The notes under the pieces are model-generated. The model was given only the letters and a program-made list of their open reading frames with translations. It had not been told where the DNA came from and did no database searches. Below, in pieces: positions 1 through 8,578 of a DNA stretch of 64,000 nucleotides (positions are counted from its first letter, which is position 1; each line of letters starts with the position of its first letter). The position numbers and the translations under genes were made by a program. This DNA is from SIG673 sp045638685 (lineage in GTDB: Bacteria; Bacillota; Clostridia; Oscillospirales; CAG-272), in assembly GCA_045638685.1 (NCBI GenBank), contig JAZUBT010000003.1, positions 1-64,000 on the forward strand, given 5' to 3'.

Positions 1-1
1 T

Positions 2-382
2 TACTCTATCGTTGCAAAGGTTAAGGGTGATAAAATGGTGCTGATAACCGACTGTACTCGCGCGGGAGGTATGCCGGACGGAGAATATGACCTTGGCGGT
101 CAGCCCATATTCCTTAAAGGAATCGAGTGCCGCCTTTCTGACGGTACAATCGCAGGAAGCGTTTTAAAGCTCAACAATGCGGTAAAGAACGTTCTTGACC
201 ACACAAGCCTTCCTGTATATGAGGTTTTCAAAATGGCTTCTCTGAACCCCGCAAAGGCTATCCGTTGCGGAGAACGCATCGGTTCGCTTGAACAGGGAAA
301 GGACGCGGACATCATCATTGCTGATGAAAACATAAACATAATAAGAACCATAAAGAAAGGAAAAACAATTTATGAAGCTTAA
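2..382 (+). CDS. nagA: N-acetylglucosamine-6-phosphate deacetylase, C-terminal part (cut by window edge)
   Basis: An open frame enters from the left edge and ends at TAA 380-382. The visible ~126 residues match the C-terminal third of NagA: the ITDCTRAGGMPDGEYDLGG stretch, which carries the late catalytic Asp region, then the GTIAGSVLKLNNAVKN segment and the SLNPAKAIR...GSLEQGKDADIII tail typical of amidohydrolases. NagA removes the acetyl group from GlcNAc-6-P in the cytoplasm, feeding amino-sugar catabolism and wall recycling. The next gene starts inside its 3' end (11-bp overlap), so the two are translationally coupled. Family assignment is secure; the N-terminus is outside the window. Confidence 0.9.
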   Translation, partial: YSIVAKVKGDKMVLITDCTRAGGMPDGEYDLGGQPIFLKGIECRLSDGTIAGSVLKLNNAVKNVLDHTSLPVYEVFKMASLNPAKAIRCGERIGSLEQGKDADIIIADENINIIRTIKKGKTIYEA

Positions 383-1760
383 AGTCAATGCACCGCTCGA
401 TCCGGGCTTTATTCCGATGGCTATAGCATACCGCGATTTTGAAGCCAAAGTAAAGGCCGAGGGTGGAGAGAAGCTCACCATCGGGCTTGAAAGAAACAAC
501 GACCTTACCTCTGTATTTACCCTCGATGTATTTAAGGACGGCACGGGACACGACGAGGAAAATCACTCTCTCGTTGAGAGAATCGTTAAAACGCTTCTTT
601 GGATACGCGGTGGCTATAAGATAATCATCGCAGGCTCTAAGGTAATTGCAGATAAGATAAAGGCTGATTACTCCGAAAACGGAATCCGTGCGTTTGACCG
701 CGAGTTTATGTCCGACATTTATGAAGCTCCGTTCGAGGTTATCCACGTCCCCTTTGAGCAAGCTCCTCTTGCTAACGAGACCGCAGCGCCTGTCGGCCGT
801 CATCTTGAAGGTTGCCGCATCGGCTTTGACGCGGGCGGAAGCGACCGTAAGGTAAGCTCGGTTGTTGAGGGCGAGGCTACATATTCCGAGGAGGTCGTTT
901 GGTTCCCGAAGCTGCAGAACGATCCTAAATATCATTATGATGGAATTATGGAAGCTATGAAGACGGCGGCCTCCAAAATGCCGAGAGTTGATGCAATCGG
1001 GGTATCCACCGCGGGCGTTGTAATCGAAAACCGTATTATGACGTCTTCGCTCTTCCTCAAGGTCAAGAATGAAAATCCGGCGGCTTTTGAGAAGGTGGTT
1101 AAGAATATTTATACCGATATCGCAAAAGAGCTCGGAAACGTTCCGATAGAGGTAGCTAATGACGGAGACGTTACGGCGCTTGCAGGCGCTATGGAGCTTG
1201 GGGACACCAACGTTCTCGGCGTTGCTATGGGTACAAGTGAGGCAGGCGGATACGTTGACGGAAACGGAAACATCACCGGTTGGCTCAACGAGCTTGCATT
1301 CGTGCCTGCCGACTATAACAAAGAGGCAATGCTGGACGAGTGGTCGGGAGACTACGGCTGCGGAGTTAAGTATTTCTCTCAGGATTCTGTAATCAAGCTT
1401 GCTCCCGCCGCAGGAATCGAGCTTGACGAAAACGCATCTCCCGCCGAAAAGCTCAAGGTGGTTCAAGGACTCATGGCGCAGGGCGACGAGCGCGCTGCAA
1501 AGATATACGAGTCCATTGGCGCATATTTCGGATATGCCATCGCTTATTACGCTATATTCTACGATATAAAACACGTTCTCCTTATGGGACGTGTATCATC
1601 CGGTGAGGGTGGAAGCATTCTTCACAAGAACGCGCAGAGGGTTCTCGCCGAGGAATTCCCCGAGCTCGCAGAAAAGATAACCATTCACCTCCCCGACGAG
1701 AGCAGCCGTCGCGTAGGTCAGTCTATTGCAGCTGCAAGTCTGCCGAATATCAATCACTGA
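372..1760 (+). CDS. ROK-family sugar kinase-like protein with an extra N-terminal domain
   Basis: This 462-residue protein starts at ATG 372 behind AAAGGAAA, inside the end of nagA. Residues ~148-460 look like a ROK (repressor/ORF/kinase) fold: a phosphate-binding FDAGGSDRK near residue 152, IEVANDGDVTALAGAMELG with the Asn-Asp of the second ATP motif, and MGTSEAGGYVDGNGNITG. The usual ROK zinc motif CGxxGCxE is not evident; only a GCGVKYF stretch is seen. The first ~145 residues have no motif I recognise and contain no obvious helix-turn-helix, so a repressor role is not supported. Co-transcription with nagA suggests work on GlcNAc or another amino sugar (inference); the substrate is unknown. 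Confidence 0.7.
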   Translation: MKLKVNAPLDPGFIPMAIAYRDFEAKVKAEGGEKLTIGLERNNDLTSVFTLDVFKDGTGHDEENHSLVERIVKTLLWIRGGYKIIIAGSKVIADKIKADYSENGIRAFDREFMSDIYEAPFEVIHVPFEQAPLANETAAPVGRHLEGCRIGFDAGGSDRKVSSVVEGEATYSEEVVWFPKLQNDPKYHYDGIMEAMKTAASKMPRVDAIGVSTAGVVIENRIMTSSLFLKVKNENPAAFEKVVKNIYTDIAKELGNVPIEVANDGDVTALAGAMELGDTNVLGVAMGTSEAGGYVDGNGNITGWLNELAFVPADYNKEAMLDEWSGDYGCGVKYFSQDSVIKLAPAAGIELDENASPAEKLKVVQGLMAQGDERAAKIYESIGAYFGYAIAYYAIFYDIKHVLLMGRVSSGEGGSILHKNAQRVLAEEFPELAEKITIHLPDESSRRVGQSIAAASLPNINH

Positions 1761-1844
1761 TATAAAGCCGTTCGCTGACCCGACACCACTGTCAGGTTAC
1801 AGTAGGCAGCATCGCGCAGATTTAAGCTCTGTTACACGAATTAA

Positions 1845-1880
1845 AAACAGGTCAAGCCTTTGGGTTTGACCTGTTTTTTT
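1845..1880 (+). terminator. Intrinsic terminator after the nagA/ROK operon
   Basis: A GC-containing stem, AACAGGTCAAGCC pairing with GGTTTGACCTGTT, is followed by a run of T on the + strand. It lies 85 bases after the ROK stop codon, so it closes the nagA-ROK unit. Confidence 0.85.
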
Positions 1881-2148
1881 ACAGAACAGTAAAAGTATAA
1901 ATTCCTTTATGGCTTTTTTATTTATCACCGCGCGACGTACGGAAAATATATAGTAAGCATAAACTGTTACAAGGATATATCATATTTACAAGCCGGTTAT
2001 TAAGCGGCTATGTGTGAGCGGTCAGCTGAAAGCTCTTTGAACTGACCTTTCGTATGATTTTCCTTAAAGCAAAAATACCCTTTGCTTTATCACAGCAAAG
2101 ATTTTATATTCGTATAGCTATCCTTAGGGATAGCGGAAAGGAGATTTT
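1881..2148 (+). promoter_or_regulatory. Hairpin-rich leader of the DUF11 gene
   Basis: No gene is seen here. Three local inverted repeats stand in a row: GGTCAG/CTGACC at 2020-2047, CTTTGC/GCAAAG at 2080-2100, and GCTATCC-TTAG-GGATAGC at 2117-2134. The last ends directly before the GGAAAGGAG ribosome binding site at 2135-2143. A sigma-A promoter with good -35 and -10 boxes was not found, so the transcript start is unknown. The last hairpin could influence ribosome access, but no known riboswitch class was recognised. Confidence 0.4.
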
Positions 2149-3003
2149 ATGGCTATATTTTCCAATCAGGCTACCTTGACCTATAACGGTATGCCCACTA
2201 ACTCAAATATCGCCTACGGAGAAATTCTTGACGTTTTAACGGTATCCAAAACCTCGGTTGAGGGAACCTATACCCCCGGCTCGCTCGTAACCTATGCGGT
2301 TACTCTCCGTAACACGGGAAACTCCCCTCTTACCGCATTAACCGTTACCGACGACCTCGGCGGCTACGATTTCAACGGAACCACCGTCTATCCTCTAACC
2401 TATGAGGAAGGCTCCGCGACTTTATTTATTGACGGGGTTCTTCAGCCTGCTCCCGCTGTTACCGCAGGTCCTCCGCTGGTTATTACGGGTATTAGCATTC
2501 CCGGAGGCGGAGACGCGGTTCTGATATATCAGGCGCGCGCAAATGAATTTGCAAATCCCGCTGACGCAGGTGTAATAGACAATACTGTTTCGGTAAGCGG
2601 TAACGGAGTTAACGCTCCCGTAACCGCGACGGAAAGCGTTACCGCCGCAGCTGAGCCTATTCTTTCAATCACAAAGTCCATTACTCCCGCTCAGGTAGTA
2701 GATAACGACAGGGTAACCTACACCTTTGTTATTCAGAACACCGGAAACGAAGCGGTAGTTGCCACCGACGACGCGACTATAACCGATATTTTCGACCCTA
2801 TTCTCACCGACCTTACCGTATCATTTAACGGTGTCGCGTGGACTGAGGGTGTTCAGTACAGCTACGACGAGGCTACCGGTGAATTTGTAACCGCTCCCGG
2901 GCAGTTACCCATACCCGCTGCCACCTATACCCAGGATCCTATTACGGGCGCTTACAGTGTAACTCCCGGAATTGCGACCTTGGTTGTTACCGGAACCATT
3001 TAA
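2149..3003 (+). CDS. DUF11 repeat-domain protein
   Basis: A 284-residue protein starting at ATG 2149, eight bases after AAAGGAG. It holds two copies of the DUF11 (conserved repeat/isopeptide-like beta-sandwich) pattern. The first, about residues 26-165, contains VSKTSVEGTYTPGSLVTYAV and LRNTGNSPLTALTVTDDL. The second, from ~170 on, contains ITKSITPAQVVDNDRVTYTF and IQNTGNEAVVATDDATITD. Such domains are usually surface or extracellular stalks. Here there is no signal peptide, transmembrane segment or LPXTG motif, so either the protein is exported by another route or it acts inside the cell. It is rich in Thr, Val and Pro and nearly free of Cys. It stands alone between two terminators. Function unknown. 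Confidence 0.75.
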   Translation: MAIFSNQATLTYNGMPTNSNIAYGEILDVLTVSKTSVEGTYTPGSLVTYAVTLRNTGNSPLTALTVTDDLGGYDFNGTTVYPLTYEEGSATLFIDGVLQPAPAVTAGPPLVITGISIPGGGDAVLIYQARANEFANPADAGVIDNTVSVSGNGVNAPVTATESVTAAAEPILSITKSITPAQVVDNDRVTYTFVIQNTGNEAVVATDDATITDIFDPILTDLTVSFNGVAWTEGVQYSYDEATGEFVTAPGQLPIPAATYTQDPITGAYSVTPGIATLVVTGTI

Positions 3004-3041
3004 TGAAAATTCGGTAATATTACCGAGCTGAACAAACCGTC

Positions 3042-3080
3042 AAAAAAATTCCGCAGCGATTTCTCACTGCGGAATTTTTC
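3042..3080. terminator. Bidirectional terminator between DUF11 gene and oxidoreductase
   Basis: AAAAATTCCGCAG pairs with CTGCGGAATTTTT around a 10-base loop, with A-tract and T-tract on either side, so it can stop transcription from both converging genes. A perfect 16-bp palindrome, TCGGTAATATTACCGA, lies just before it at 3011-3026. Confidence 0.85.
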
Positions 3081-3123
3081 GGTTTTGTTATGAAAATTAT
3101 TTAGAAATAATTTTTTCTGTGTC

Positions 3124-4365
3124 TTATTCTTTCTTACTAAGACTTTGTACGTACTCGTGCATAGCCTCGGCAACCTTCTTGCTTCTCGCTACCGATTCAA
3201 CTACCGTTCGTGAGCCGTTTACAACGTCTCCCGACGCGAATACTCCCGGCCTCGTGGTCTTTCCGTCCTCGTCCGCTACCAAAAGTCCTCTTTGGTTTGT
3301 TTCAAGACCGCTGGTTGAGTTAACTATAACGTTTCTCGGCCCCTGACTTATCGCGATAATAACCGAATCTGACGGATAGAATATATCCTCGCCCTCGCAT
3401 TCGGTAAGAGTGCCGTCCTCGCTCTCTATTAGCCTTCTGAACACCACGCCGTCGTCCTTGATTTCTATGGGGCGCAGGTTATATTCAAACTTTACCCCCT
3501 CAAGCTTTGCGTAGGAGAATTCATAGTTACTTGCGGCCACCTGCCTCGTTATCGAAAAACAGGTTACCTCTCCGCTTCCGTTGCGAAGGGCTGTTCTTGA
3601 AACGTCCATAGCGGCGTTTCCCGCGCCGATTATGGTTACTCTGTTTCCAAGCTTATATACCGACGGGTTATTAAGATAGTTTATCGCGTAGTGAACGTTC
3701 CCGAGCGTCTCGCCTTTTATATGCAAAACGTTTGGTCTCCACACTCCCGTTCCGATAAACACCGCCTCATATCCGTCGCGGAAAATGTCATCGAGGCTTA
3801 TTGCGTCGCCTATACGTGTATTCGGACGTATCTGTATGCCCTTTAGCTCTAAATGACGGTACCGAAGATCGTCAAGAACGCTTTTCGGGAGACGGTACTC
3901 CGGTATTCCGTAGCGAAGAACTCCGCCTATCTTATCCTTACTTTCGAATATCGTTACTTTATATCCGTAACGAGCAAGTATAATGGCTATGGTAATCCCC
4001 GCAGGTCCCGAACCGATAATGCCTATTCTGTGTCCGTTCGGGGTTGCCGGGCCCTTTACCATCTTTGATGCGTATGCCGATGAGATATAGCTTTCTATTA
4101 ACGAAAAATGCACGGGGGCGCTTTTTTTATTAAGAACACAGTGTCCCTCACACTGCTTTTCGTGATTACATATACGGCTGCATACCGTTGTCAGAGGATT
4201 GTTTTCAAATAACATTCTTCCCGCCTCGTCAAGACGGTTTTCCTTTAAAAGCTTAATAATCTGCGGTATAGGAGTCCCTATCGGGCACCCCTCTATACAC
4301 TGCGGCTTTTTACATTCAAGACAACGATTCGCCTCGTCTAAAACGTGAAGTGCCATATTAACCAT
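3124..4365 (-). CDS. GltD-like FAD/NAD(P) oxidoreductase (glutamate synthase small-subunit family)
   Basis: This 413-residue protein has the GltD/dihydropyrimidine-dehydrogenase N-domain architecture. Cysteine clusters for two 4Fe-4S centres come first (CLECKKPQCIEGCP near residue 16 and CSRICNHEKQCEGHC near 62). An FAD-binding GIIGSGPAGITIA follows at ~114, then the NAD(P)-binding VTIIGAGNAAMD at ~243, and a C-terminal GVFASGDVVNGSRTVVESV FAD motif. No glutamate synthase large subunit lies next to it, so it may be a stand-alone NADPH:ferredoxin or sulfide-type reductase. The start is uncertain: the only good Shine-Dalgarno (AAGGAGG, ~4403-4409) sits ~38 bases upstream of this ATG. The frame stays open from there, so a non-ATG start adding ~8-15 residues is possible. 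Confidence 0.8.
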   Translation of the reverse strand: MVNMALHVLDEANRCLECKKPQCIEGCPIGTPIPQIIKLLKENRLDEAGRMLFENNPLTTVCSRICNHEKQCEGHCVLNKKSAPVHFSLIESYISSAYASKMVKGPATPNGHRIGIIGSGPAGITIAIILARYGYKVTIFESKDKIGGVLRYGIPEYRLPKSVLDDLRYRHLELKGIQIRPNTRIGDAISLDDIFRDGYEAVFIGTGVWRPNVLHIKGETLGNVHYAINYLNNPSVYKLGNRVTIIGAGNAAMDVSRTALRNGSGEVTCFSITRQVAASNYEFSYAKLEGVKFEYNLRPIEIKDDGVVFRRLIESEDGTLTECEGEDIFYPSDSVIIAISQGPRNVIVNSTSGLETNQRGLLVADEDGKTTRPGVFASGDVVNGSRTVVESVARSKKVAEAMHEYVQSLSKKE

Positions 4366-4466
4366 CCATTCCGCTGTCTGTTTTGACAGCTTCGTAAAAC
4401 TAAGCCCTCCTTAGCTACCGCAAATCAAAGAGCTGAAATTCTTTTTAAAATTACTGCGATGCTATT

Positions 4467-5693
4467 TTAAATATCCGAAGCCTCGCTCCGCTCAGCACCC
4501 ACATTTGAAAACGCAAGAATAAATAAGACTGCGCTCTGATGCCACATAATCGTTACATCAGCTATTCCCTGAACAATTATTTCGAGCAAAAACAACGTTC
4601 CTATAATAAACGCTGTTTTATTGCCCCTTCTACGAGCCTTGATTATCTCTTTTATAAAATACGCAAACAAGATAAGGTACATCGCCGTACCGATAATTCC
4701 GACGTTCAAAAGTATATCTACAAAAAGGTTATGCGCATGACTCGCTACGAAAAGTCCTTCTTTTTCCATTACGTGGTAATAAGTCATTGGGCCTCTGCCA
4801 AAAAGCGCTGTGTATGGGCTTTGCGAAAACGATCTTAACGCCTCTTTCCATATATTTGAACGCTCGGTAATGGAAAACGCGAGCGAGTTGGTCCATGACA
4901 GAACGTCCGGATAAAACCACCCTACCGCTCCGACACCGACAGCTAAAATGACCGCTACGGCAAAAAGCACGTACCGACCGGTTATAAACAGATAAAATAC
5001 CGTACAAACCAAAAAAGCAAGCAGTGCCGATCTGCTTTCGCATACAAGAAGCGCTACGCAGTTTAATATAATAACTGCCATAAAAAACGGCTTATACAGA
5101 TAGCGCCACACATTATTCACCTCGGGCGTTTTACCGTCCATAACGTTATATATACATATAATAAGCGTCATTGTGATAAGCGCGCCGTAGTAATTGGCGT
5201 TAAAAGCGCCTGCTGTCGGTCTGTAAAGCGGATTGTAGGCGTATTTGACAAAATTCTGATAAAGAGCTACAAAAACAGCTACTATACTACCGAGAGCGGA
5301 AATAAACGAAAGCTTATGAAAGCGCGTTTCCGTCATAGCGTTTTTCGCGAAGCAGCCAAGCGTAATAATGAGAAAAATCCCAAACGATATTGCCAGTCCT
5401 ATAAGGTTTTTCGCTATGGCTGATACCAAAAAGGAAAATGCCGCTATAATAACGCCGAGGAAAAACAATTTTTTCTCGTTAAGTACCTTTTTGCGCGTTT
5501 CGGGGATAGATAGAACCGCCGCAAGAAGTATTACAATCATAACACCGCTTACAACGTAATGCGCCCATACAGATACCGTCAACCATATAAGGAGCGCCTC
5601 CTCTACAGTACCGTCTCCTATCGGGGTAAGTAAAAGAATGCGCTCTAAAATATTTCTCTTAAATTTATTTTCAACGTTTGCCTTGTTATTCAT
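4467..5693 (-). CDS. O-antigen ligase/Wzy-type polysaccharide membrane protein
   Basis: A 408-residue polytopic membrane protein with about ten hydrophobic spans. Between late spans lies a larger loop with TERSNIWKEALRSFSQSPYTALFGRG and SHAHNLFVDILLNVGIIGT. The latter is the H-N-x-x-L pattern typical of the O-antigen ligase/polymerase (Wzy_C, WaaL-like) family. In Gram-positive bacteria such proteins join or polymerise lipid-linked glycans at the outer face of the membrane. It follows the ABC ATPase gene by two bases, so the two are co-transcribed, and it ends the glycan locus. Whether it polymerises or ligates cannot be told from sequence alone. Confidence 0.82.
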   Translation of the reverse strand: MNNKANVENKFKRNILERILLLTPIGDGTVEEALLIWLTVSVWAHYVVSGVMIVILLAAVLSIPETRKKVLNEKKLFFLGVIIAAFSFLVSAIAKNLIGLAISFGIFLIITLGCFAKNAMTETRFHKLSFISALGSIVAVFVALYQNFVKYAYNPLYRPTAGAFNANYYGALITMTLIICIYNVMDGKTPEVNNVWRYLYKPFFMAVIILNCVALLVCESRSALLAFLVCTVFYLFITGRYVLFAVAVILAVGVGAVGWFYPDVLSWTNSLAFSITERSNIWKEALRSFSQSPYTALFGRGPMTYYHVMEKEGLFVASHAHNLFVDILLNVGIIGTAMYLILFAYFIKEIIKARRRGNKTAFIIGTLFLLEIIVQGIADVTIMWHQSAVLFILAFSNVGAERSEASDI

Positions 5694-5695
5694 TT

Positions 5696-6466
5696 TCAGT
5701 TTTCCGCGACGCCAATAGCAGAAAGATACGCGCTATGAACCGCGTGAGGATCACCCTCCATCTGCACTCCGCCGTCGTTTATCCAATAACATTTATCGCA
5801 TATAGCTTCTATCTGACTAAGGGAGTGGCTGACGATAACTATGGTTTTTCCTCGCTCTTTAATTGATTTTAACTCATTAAAGCACTTTGCCTGAAACTCT
5901 CCGTCTCCAACAGCCAGAATCTCGTCTATAAGTAATATATCGGCGTTAACGTTTATTGCAACCGAAAACCCAAGTCTCATATACATACCCGACGAGTACG
6001 TTCTTACAGGTGTATCAATAAACTCGCGAAGCCCCGAAAACTCTATAATGCTTTCAAGACGCTCGTCTATTTCCTTTTTGGAAAGTCCGTATATCGCAGC
6101 ATTCGTATAAATATTCTCTCGCCCCGTCATATCAGGGTGAAAGCCTGCGCCAAGCTCAATAAGTCCCGAAATGCGTCCTCTGGTGGTTATGGTGCCTTTA
6201 TCGGGATATATTATGCGGCTTATCATTTTTAAGAGTGTACTCTTTCCGCAACCGTTATGACCGACAAAGCCTACCGCCTCTCCGGGCTTAATATTAATAT
6301 TAACTCCGTTTAATACCTTGTGCTCCGTATAATTATTACGGTGTCTAAAAAGTATTTTGTCCTTTAGCTCTGTTCCTTTATCCTTATAAACCCTGAAATG
6401 CTTATAAACATCTGTGATTTCTATGGAATAGGCAGAGTTTTCTATCGTTTCTTTTAACTTTTCCAT
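5696..6466 (-). CDS. Polysaccharide/teichoic acid ABC exporter, ATP-binding subunit
   Basis: A 256-residue ABC ATPase of the Wzt/TagH/RfbE group. Visible motifs are Walker A GHNGCGKST (~residue 76), a Q-loop-region segment ISGLIELGAGFHPDMTGREN, the signature YSSGMYMRLGF and Walker B ILLIDEILAVGDGEF. The last is the characteristic LAVGD of this subfamily. It lacks the C-terminal carbohydrate-binding domain found in long Wzt proteins. It sits 39 bases after the matching permease gene and two bases before the O-antigen-ligase-like gene, so all three should be made together. Role: powering export of a lipid-linked glycan across the membrane. Confidence 0.92.
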   Translation of the reverse strand: MEKLKETIENSAYSIEITDVYKHFRVYKDKGTELKDKILFRHRNNYTEHKVLNGVNINIKPGEAVGFVGHNGCGKSTLLKMISRIIYPDKGTITTRGRISGLIELGAGFHPDMTGRENIYTNAAIYGLSKKEIDERLESIIEFSGLREFIDTPVRTYSSGMYMRLGFSVAINVNADILLIDEILAVGDGEFQAKCFNELKSIKERGKTIVIVSHSLSQIEAICDKCYWINDGGVQMEGDPHAVHSAYLSAIGVAEN

Positions 6467-6505
6467 ATGTAAATCTTCACTTACTTTCCTTCCGTAAAAT
6501 CTTTA

Positions 6506-7348
6506 TTAAAGCTCCTCGGCAAATCTCCTCTTGAGCTTTACAAAGGTAAACCAACCTATAATGAGAACTGCTATTCCCATTACAAGCGCAGAAATAAGGT
6601 TCATAAGATTAGGTACCTTTGAATAATAAAGTATATCTCTGAACGCGCTTATTACAGGCGTCATAGGATTAAGCGCAAATATTCTTCTGAACTGCTCCGG
6701 TACCATTTCATAGTCGTAAAGAACGGGGGTAAGATACTGCCACGCCATTAACACTATACCCAGTATGTGCTCCATATCCCTAAGATAAACGGTTATTGCC
6801 GAAACAAGAAACGCCATACCGAGCGCAAGTATATATTCCACTAAAAATACGGGAATAAGACAAAGAGTGGCAAGGGGATTAATGGGGGTTCTTGAAAATA
6901 TTATAACGCCAAAGATAACAATAAAGCAAAACAGCATATTCACAAAATTAGTGGTTACCGTCGCTATCGGAAGCACCTCTCTTGGGAAATATATCTTCTT
7001 TACCATATCCTTATACGCTATTATACAGCTTGAGCCTCCCTGTACCGAGGAAGAAAAGAATATCCACGGTATAAGAGCAACAAACAAAAACAGGTAATAC
7101 TTAGGTCTATCTACTCTAAGTATTAATGAAAAAACAAGGCTATATACACAAAGCTGTAAAAGCGGGTTTATAAAAGTCCATAAAAATCCGAGAACCGAGC
7201 CCTTGTATCTTCCGCGAAGATCGCGGCGTATAAAGGCGTTTATCATTTCACGGTAGGAAAAAATTTCTTTTATATTTTGCCAAAAGCTTTCCTTTTGACC
7301 CGTCTTTTTAACGATGATCTCCGTGTTTTTTTCCGTATTTAACTCCAT
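6506..7348 (-). CDS. Polysaccharide/teichoic acid ABC exporter, permease (ABC-2, TagG/Wzm type)
   Basis: A 280-residue integral membrane protein with six predicted spans. It has the family entry motif FIRRDLRGRYKGSVLGFLWTF at residues ~39-59, where an amphipathic coupling helix precedes TM1, and the conserved ending ALNPMTPVISAFRDILYY. It starts at ATG 7348 behind AAAGGAC. It pairs with the ATPase immediately downstream to form a two-subunit exporter of the TagGH/Wzm-Wzt type, which moves undecaprenyl-linked glycans outward. Confidence 0.92.
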   Translation of the reverse strand: MELNTEKNTEIIVKKTGQKESFWQNIKEIFSYREMINAFIRRDLRGRYKGSVLGFLWTFINPLLQLCVYSLVFSLILRVDRPKYYLFLFVALIPWIFFSSSVQGGSSCIIAYKDMVKKIYFPREVLPIATVTTNFVNMLFCFIVIFGVIIFSRTPINPLATLCLIPVFLVEYILALGMAFLVSAITVYLRDMEHILGIVLMAWQYLTPVLYDYEMVPEQFRRIFALNPMTPVISAFRDILYYSKVPNLMNLISALVMGIAVLIIGWFTFVKLKRRFAEEL

Positions 7349-7365
7349 TTGATTTCGTCCTTTCG

Positions 7366-8550
7366 TCAGGAATCTTCTTTTTTGAGCATCTCTCTGTAAG
7401 AGCTGCGTATCTTATCTTGCATTATATCAAGACTGTAATGCTCCTGACAACGCAGTCTTGCCGCGCGTCCATATTCTTCCCTGAGGTCTTTATCGGTAAC
7501 GAGCGTGTTTATGGCTTCTGCAAGCTCGTCTGCATTCCCCGGTGTTACAGTTATTCCGGATACCTTGTCAAGGCTAACCTCCGGCACGGCGGTCGGAAGC
7601 GACGTATTTATTATGGGTTTACCGTAGAGCATTGCCTCAAGCTGAACCAGACCAAAGCATTCGGCGCGGGTAACCGAGGGAAGAACAAATATATCGCAGT
7701 CGTTAAACGCGCTCTTTAAGTCCTTCGTTTCAACCGTTCCGAGGAAATGCACCTTATCCTCTATCTGAAGTCTCTCTGTCTGCTCGATTAGGGCATTATC
7801 AAGGTCTCCGCTGCCTATAACAAACAGCTCGACACCGCTTGTTTTCGCCATAGCGTCAAGCAGCACGTCAACCCCTTTATATGAAACGAGCCTACCGACA
7901 AACAAAAGCTTTAAATTGCTTTTGTCATTTAATTTTTCGGTAAGTATCGGAGTTTTTTCCCCTTTTTCATAGTTTTCCATTGAAATTCCGAAGGGAATGA
8001 CCTCGATTTTATCCTTGAACTTTCCGATATACTTCGACTGAGCAATTATTGACTCGCTCGCTACAAAAATTTTATCCGTTTTTCTGAGCATCCATTTCAT
8101 AAGCGGCTTATAGAAAAACATAAGCTTCTTCTGCTTTACGACGTCGCTATGCCACCACACCGCCTTTTTAGCCTTTTTGCAGCCGCGCGATAAAAACAGC
8201 GCGAAATCTGAAAGCGGAAACGGCGCGTGGAGCTGAATTAAATCGGCATCCTTGCTCATTCTTTTAAACGCCTTAATGTAATCGTAGGAAAGCGGCATCG
8301 AAAAAAGCTTTCCCGGCGTTTCTGCTCTGTATATCTCCGTTCCGTCCAAAGTAAGACCAAGCTCTCTGTCCTTGTGCTCGGAGCATACAAGTATTGACAT
8401 ATCGTAAGTGCTGCCAACAGCCCCCGTTATAGCTTCCGCAACGGTCTCAATTCCGCCTACGACGGGATTGTACCATTTAGCCGCGTGAAGCATTTTTATT
8501 TTCTTATTTTCCGCACCGGAGGATACACTTATTTCCTTTTCGGTATTCAT
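7366..8550 (-). CDS. Glycosyltransferase family 4 (GT-B fold)
   Basis: A 394-residue cytoplasmic transferase. The N-domain begins MLHAAKWYNPVVGGIETVAEAI, with the glycine-rich acceptor loop of GT4 enzymes. The C-domain has LLFVGRLVSYKGVDVLLDA, the nucleotide-sugar-binding region and the EAMLYGKPIIN E-x7-E-like pattern (ECFGLVQLEAMLYGKP). These features are typical of retaining mannosyl- or glucosyl-transferases. It starts behind CGGAG, between the permease and the second GT4 gene. GDP-mannose is a likely donor because manC is in the same operon (inference). Confidence 0.88.
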   Translation of the reverse strand: MNTEKEISVSSGAENKKIKMLHAAKWYNPVVGGIETVAEAITGAVGSTYDMSILVCSEHKDRELGLTLDGTEIYRAETPGKLFSMPLSYDYIKAFKRMSKDADLIQLHAPFPLSDFALFLSRGCKKAKKAVWWHSDVVKQKKLMFFYKPLMKWMLRKTDKIFVASESIIAQSKYIGKFKDKIEVIPFGISMENYEKGEKTPILTEKLNDKSNLKLLFVGRLVSYKGVDVLLDAMAKTSGVELFVIGSGDLDNALIEQTERLQIEDKVHFLGTVETKDLKSAFNDCDIFVLPSVTRAECFGLVQLEAMLYGKPIINTSLPTAVPEVSLDKVSGITVTPGNADELAEAINTLVTDKDLREEYGRAARLRCQEHYSLDIMQDKIRSSYREMLKKEDS

Positions 8551-8578
8551 AATTCTCCGTTCTGAGCATTTGTAGTTT

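Noticed and set aside
315..1574. 419-codon frame on the minus strand opposite the ROK gene
   Set aside because: It mirrors the codon pattern of the plus-strand gene, has no ribosome binding site and no family likeness.
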